Shown here: positions 5,221-7,796 of the stretch, in pieces | Layout: each line of letters begins with the position of its first letter | Position numbering within the stretch: position 1 is the stretch's first letter | Source of the DNA: Paracoccaceae bacterium | GTDB taxonomy: Bacteria > Pseudomonadota > Alphaproteobacteria > Rhodobacterales > Rhodobacteraceae | Length of the DNA: 7,796 nucleotides | Reading direction: 5' to 3' | NCBI GenBank assembly: GCA_007128865.1 | Contig: SKWP01000216.1 | Location: 1-7,796 of the forward strand | The notes under the pieces: generated by a model | Told to the model about the DNA's origin: nothing | The model's database searches: none | What the model saw: only the letters and a program-made list of their open reading frames with translations | Position numbers and translations under genes: made by a program

Positions 5221-6888
5221 ATGTACCACTATGACGATTTCGACCGTGCCTTTCTGGCCGAACGCAACCGGCAGTTCCGGGCCCAGGTCGCCCGCCGGAT
5301 CGACGGATCGCTGACCGAAGAGGAATTTCGCCCGTTGCGGCTGATGAACGGACTTTACCTGCAACTGCACGCCTACATGCTGCGGGTGGCCATTCCCTAC
5401 GGGACGCTCAACCCCGACCAGTTGCGCAAGCTGGCCGATATCGCCGAACGCTGGGACAAGGGTTACGGCCACTTCACCACGCGCCAGAACATCCAGTTCA
5501 ACTGGCCGCGGCTGGCGGATGTGCCCGACATGCTGGATGCGCTGGCCGAAGTCGGCCTGCATGCGATCCAGACCTCGGGCAATACCATCCGCAATGTCAC
5601 CTCGGACCATTTCGCCGGCGCCGCCGCCGACGAAATCGCCGATCCCCGCCCCTGGGCCGAGCTGATCCGCCAGTGGTCGACCGACCATCCGGAATTCCAG
5701 TTCCTGCCGCGCAAGTTCAAGATCGCCGTCACCGGCTCGCCGCGTGACAGGACGGTGACGCGTGCCCACGACATCGGCCTGCGGATGGTGCGGCAGCAGG
5801 GCAGGCAGGGGTTCGAGGTCATCGTCGGGGGCGGCCTGGGCCGGACGCCCATGATCGGCAAGGTGGTGCGCGATTTCCTGCCGGTCGAAGACCTGCTGCC
5901 CTATCTGGAAGCCATCGTCAGCACCTACAACCTGCTCGGGCGGCGCGACAACAAGTACAAGGCCCGCATCAAGATCACCGTGCACGAACATGGCCTTGAT
6001 CGGGTGCGCGAACTGGTCGAGGCGCGTTTCGCCGAAATCGGGCCGCTGTTCGACAAGGCCGCCACCGCCGCGCAACTCGGGCGCATCGCGGCCATGTTTC
6101 GCCGGCCGCCGCTGCAGGCAAGGCCGGCGGCGCCCTATCATGCGGCGCGCACGGCCGATGCGGTGTTCCGGGCCTGGTCGGATACCAACCTGCACCCGCA
6201 CCGTGCGGCCGATCATGCCATCGTGACCATCAGCCTCAAGGCCCATGGCGCGACCCCGGGCGATGCAACCAGCGATCAGATGCGCCTGGTGGCCGACCTT
6301 GCCGAAGCCCATGGCCACGGGGAAATCCGGGTCAGCCACGAACAGAATCTGGTTCTGCCGCATGTTGCCCTGGCCGATCTGCCCGCCGTGCACGCGGCGC
6401 TTCGGGCGGCCGGGCTGGCAACGGCGAATGCGGGGCTGATTTCGGACATCATCGCCTGTCCGGGCATGGATTACTGCGCGCTGGCGACGGCCCGTTCGAT
6501 TCCGGTGGCGCAGGATATCGCGCTCCGGTTCGAAGAACTGCGGCTCGAACATGATATCGGGCCGCTGAAGATCAAGATATCGGGCTGCATCAATGCCTGC
6601 GGGCATCACCATGTCGGCCATATCGGCATTCTCGGGCTCGACCGCGCAGGGGTGGAAAACTACCAGATCACCCTTGGCGGAGACGGGACGGAAACCGCTA
6701 CCCTGGGCGAGCGGACCGGGCCGGGCTTTGCGCATGACCAGATCGTGCCGGCGATCGAACGGATCCTGCAGACCTATCTGAAATTGCGCAACGATCGCAG
6801 CGAGACCTTCCTTCAGGCCTATCGCCGGCTCGGCCTCGCCCCATTTCGTGCCGCGCTGTATCAGGAGGACCGGGCCGATGCCGCATGA
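5221..6888 (+). CDS. cysI: Assimilatory sulfite reductase hemoprotein (nitrite/sulfite reductase family)
   Basis: A 555-residue cytoplasmic siroheme and 4Fe-4S enzyme that reduces sulfite to sulfide with six electrons, giving sulfide for cysteine synthesis. The two-fold repeat of the family is visible. The first ferredoxin-like half contains LMNGLYLQLHAYMLRVAIPYG and GHFTTRQNIQFNW, with HAIQTSGNTIRNVTSD near residue 120. All four cluster ligands are present: Cys413 and Cys419 (CPGMDYC), and Cys456 and Cys460 (CINAC); the last cysteine bridges cluster and siroheme. Nitrite reductases share this fold, so assignment to sulfite rests on linkage to cysG, DUF2849 and DUF934. The electron donor is not encoded here: neither a CysJ-type flavoprotein nor a ferredoxin-NADP reductase is in the window. 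The last 11 bases overlap a small downstream reading frame. Confidence 0.9.
   Translation: MYHYDDFDRAFLAERNRQFRAQVARRIDGSLTEEEFRPLRLMNGLYLQLHAYMLRVAIPYGTLNPDQLRKLADIAERWDKGYGHFTTRQNIQFNWPRLADVPDMLDALAEVGLHAIQTSGNTIRNVTSDHFAGAAADEIADPRPWAELIRQWSTDHPEFQFLPRKFKIAVTGSPRDRTVTRAHDIGLRMVRQQGRQGFEVIVGGGLGRTPMIGKVVRDFLPVEDLLPYLEAIVSTYNLLGRRDNKYKARIKITVHEHGLDRVRELVEARFAEIGPLFDKAATAAQLGRIAAMFRRPPLQARPAAPYHAARTADAVFRAWSDTNLHPHRAADHAIVTISLKAHGATPGDATSDQMRLVADLAEAHGHGEIRVSHEQNLVLPHVALADLPAVHAALRAAGLATANAGLISDIIACPGMDYCALATARSIPVAQDIALRFEELRLEHDIGPLKIKISGCINACGHHHVGHIGILGLDRAGVENYQITLGGDGTETATLGERTGPGFAHDQIVPAIERILQTYLKLRNDRSETFLQAYRRLGLAPFRAALYQEDRADAA
6863..6868 (+). promoter_or_regulatory. Perfect Shine-Dalgarno AGGAGG at the end of cysI
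   Basis: AGGAGG lies inside the last codons of cysI, 9 bases before the ATG at 6878. It is the best ribosome site in the window. It serves no recognised gene, only the 44-codon frame that fills the usual position of cysH. Confidence 0.6.
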
Positions 6889-7012
6889 CCGCGATGCGCC
6901 GAAGCGGCGGCTTGCAGCGGGCCGGGCAGCCAGACGGAAGGCCGGGCCGGAACCGGCAGGTCTGGTGCGGGGCTTCCGGGCGGATATGGCGGGGCAGGGA
7001 GAGGCAGCATGA
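6878..7012 (+). CDS. Small unrecognised ORF of 44 residues in the usual cysH position; possible cysH remnant or spacer
   Basis: The protein would run MPHDRDAPKRRLAAGR to ADMAGQGEAA and is rich in Ala, Arg and Gly, with a strongly basic first half. I do not recognise a family. No cysteine is present, so the CC/CxxC and ECGLH-type features of PAPS/APS reductase are absent. Signs of real translation are a perfect AGGAGG nine bases upstream, a start overlapping the cysI end by 11 bases, and a TGA that overlaps the DUF934 ATG as ATGA. Related operons carry cysH in this slot. A large in-frame deletion that kept the cysH start signal and stop junction would produce this arrangement. A translated spacer that couples DUF934 to cysI is equally possible. 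The composition resembles chance GC-rich frames, so whether it makes a functional protein is uncertain. Confidence 0.4.
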   Translation: MPHDRDAPKRRLAAGRAARRKAGPEPAGLVRGFRADMAGQGEAA

Positions 7013-7413
7013 GCATCATCGTCACCGACCACGGTTTTGCGCCCGATGACGTTGATGGCACCTGGTCAACGACCCCGGGCGAAGGCTGCGGCCTTCACCT
7101 GACCCCCGACTCGGACCCGGAATCGCTGCGCCCGCATCTTGACGGGCTGCAAGCGATCCGGATTGCTTTTCCGACGTTTTCCGACGGCCGCGGTTTCAGC
7201 CTCGCGGCACGGTTGCGGCGCATGGGGTATCGGGGGCGGCTGCGGGCGCAGGGGCACATCATCGCCGATCAATATGCGATGGCACGGCGTTCCGGCTTTG
7301 ACGAGGTGGAGATCGACGCAGGCCTTGCCGCGCGCCAGCCCGAACAGCAGTGGCGGGCGCGCGCCGAATGGCAGTCCAACGACTACCGCCGCCGCCTGCT
7401 GCGCGATGCCTGA
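7009..7413 (+). CDS. DUF934 family protein, sulfite-reduction operon companion
   Basis: A 134-residue soluble protein of family DUF934, recognised by IRIAFPTFSDGRGFSLAARLRRMG, LRAQGHIIADQYAMARRSGFDEVEI and the C-terminal tail QSNDYRRRLL. There is no signal peptide or membrane segment. The family is associated with assimilatory sulfite reductase operons in proteobacteria; some annotations call it an oxidoreductase, but I know of no firm biochemical role, so a function in sulfite reductase assembly or electron supply is inference. The start is supported by GGAG at 6998-7001, seven bases upstream, and by the ATGA overlap with the preceding 44-codon frame. It is the last gene of this operon: the next gene is on the opposite strand. 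The ferredoxin-NADP reductase gene that often follows in related operons is absent. Confidence 0.88.
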   Translation: MSIIVTDHGFAPDDVDGTWSTTPGEGCGLHLTPDSDPESLRPHLDGLQAIRIAFPTFSDGRGFSLAARLRRMGYRGRLRAQGHIIADQYAMARRSGFDEVEIDAGLAARQPEQQWRARAEWQSNDYRRRLLRDA

Positions 7414-7454
7414 AGCCGAGCCGGTGGGCCTGCTGCGGTGCCGTGCGGCGCGGC

Positions 7455-7796
7455 CTAACCGGGCATCAGCACCCCGTCGATCACATGGATCACCCCGTTC
7501 CGGCCCTCTGAATCCGCTGCAAGCATCCGGGCATTGCGGTTGAAGGTTATCGGCTGGCGCGTTCCGTCAACGGCGACCGTACCGCCGTTGATCATTCGGA
7601 TGCGCACCCGCCGGCCGGTGAACTGATCGGATGTGACCCGCGCCGCAGCAAGGTGGTAGCGCAGGATGCCTTCCAGCTCTGCCCGGTTTTCGGGCCGAAG
7701 CAGCCGGGCAAGTGCCCCGGCCGGCAGCCGTTCGAATGCCTCGTTGGAGGGCGCGAACAGCGTGAAGGGCCCACGTGCCTTCAGGCTTTCCATCAA
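7455..7796 (-). CDS. Fasciclin (FAS1) domain protein (C-terminal part; 5' end outside window)
   Basis: The reverse strand encodes the last 113 or so residues of a fasciclin-domain protein, ending at a TAG (complement of 7455-7457). Both conserved FAS1 blocks are visible: FTLFAPSNEAFERLP near the front and NGVIHVIDGVLMPG at the very end, separated by the usual LLRPENRAELEGILRYHL helix region and the YH motif. FAS1 domains mediate adhesion or ligand binding and in bacteria are usually secreted or lipid-anchored. The frame is open at the right edge, so the TTG and ATG codons there need not be the start, and the signal sequence expected for the family is not visible. It converges on the sulfite operon with 41 bases between stops. 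No clear bidirectional terminator is seen in that gap. No functional link to its neighbours is evident. Confidence 0.88.
   Translation of the reverse strand: MMESLKARGPFTLFAPSNEAFERLPAGALARLLRPENRAELEGILRYHLAAARVTSDQFTGRRVRIRMINGGTVAVDGTRQPITFNRNARMLAADSEGRNGVIHVIDGVLMPG

Noticed and set aside
5179..7032. 617-codon open frame on the minus strand opposite cysI
   Set aside because: It is antisense to a gene with intact catalytic motifs. Its product is rich in Arg, Gly, His and Pro with no recognisable domain, as expected for stop-poor antisense frames in GC-rich DNA.
7414..7454. Possible bidirectional terminator in the 41-base gap between convergent genes
   Set aside because: The gap is GC-rich but shows only 3-4 bp pairings and no T- or A-tract, not enough to call a terminator.

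Overview
The window is high-GC DNA, roughly two thirds G+C by eye, with strong third-position GC bias, tightly packed genes and several overlapping starts and stops. Protein sequences and gene order point to an alphaproteobacterium, most likely of the Rhodobacterales (Paracoccus/Rhodobacter-like). The strongest clue is the order cysG - DUF2849 - sulfite reductase - DUF934, which is characteristic of that group. The taxon is inferred from family resemblance; there is no rRNA gene here.

Region 1 (about 2-3244, + strand) holds an ABC importer operon. It contains the C-terminal part of a periplasmic binding protein, then an intercistronic hairpin, a complete ATPase, and a permease made of two fused membrane domains. 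The set looks like the putative 2-aminoethylphosphonate importer of the PhnS2-PhnT2-PhnU2 type. It is related to ferric iron importers, so the substrate is inferred. The ATPase and permease genes overlap by 10 bases and should be translationally coupled.

Region 2 (3245-3489) is the only long gap. Its first half is GC-rich and full of inverted repeats, including a 9-bp-stem hairpin that may end the transporter transcript. Its second half is unusually AT-rich and carries a perfect 12-base direct repeat spaced 30 bases start to start, a plausible operator/promoter area for the next operon.

Region 3 (3490-7413, + strand) is an assimilatory sulfite-reduction operon. CysG makes siroheme, the prosthetic group of the sulfite reductase hemoprotein encoded two genes later. 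The small DUF2849 and DUF934 proteins are conserved companions of unknown biochemical role. In related genomes cysH (PAPS/APS reductase) normally sits between the reductase and DUF934. Here that slot holds only a 44-codon reading frame with a perfect AGGAGG ribosome site, coupled by overlap to both neighbours. The operon can therefore turn sulfite into sulfide, but the step that makes sulfite from activated sulfate is not encoded at its usual place.

Region 4 (7455-7796, - strand) is the C-terminal part of a fasciclin (FAS1) domain protein transcribed convergently, ending 41 bases from the DUF934 stop. No tRNA, rRNA, CRISPR array, insertion sequence or phage gene was seen.
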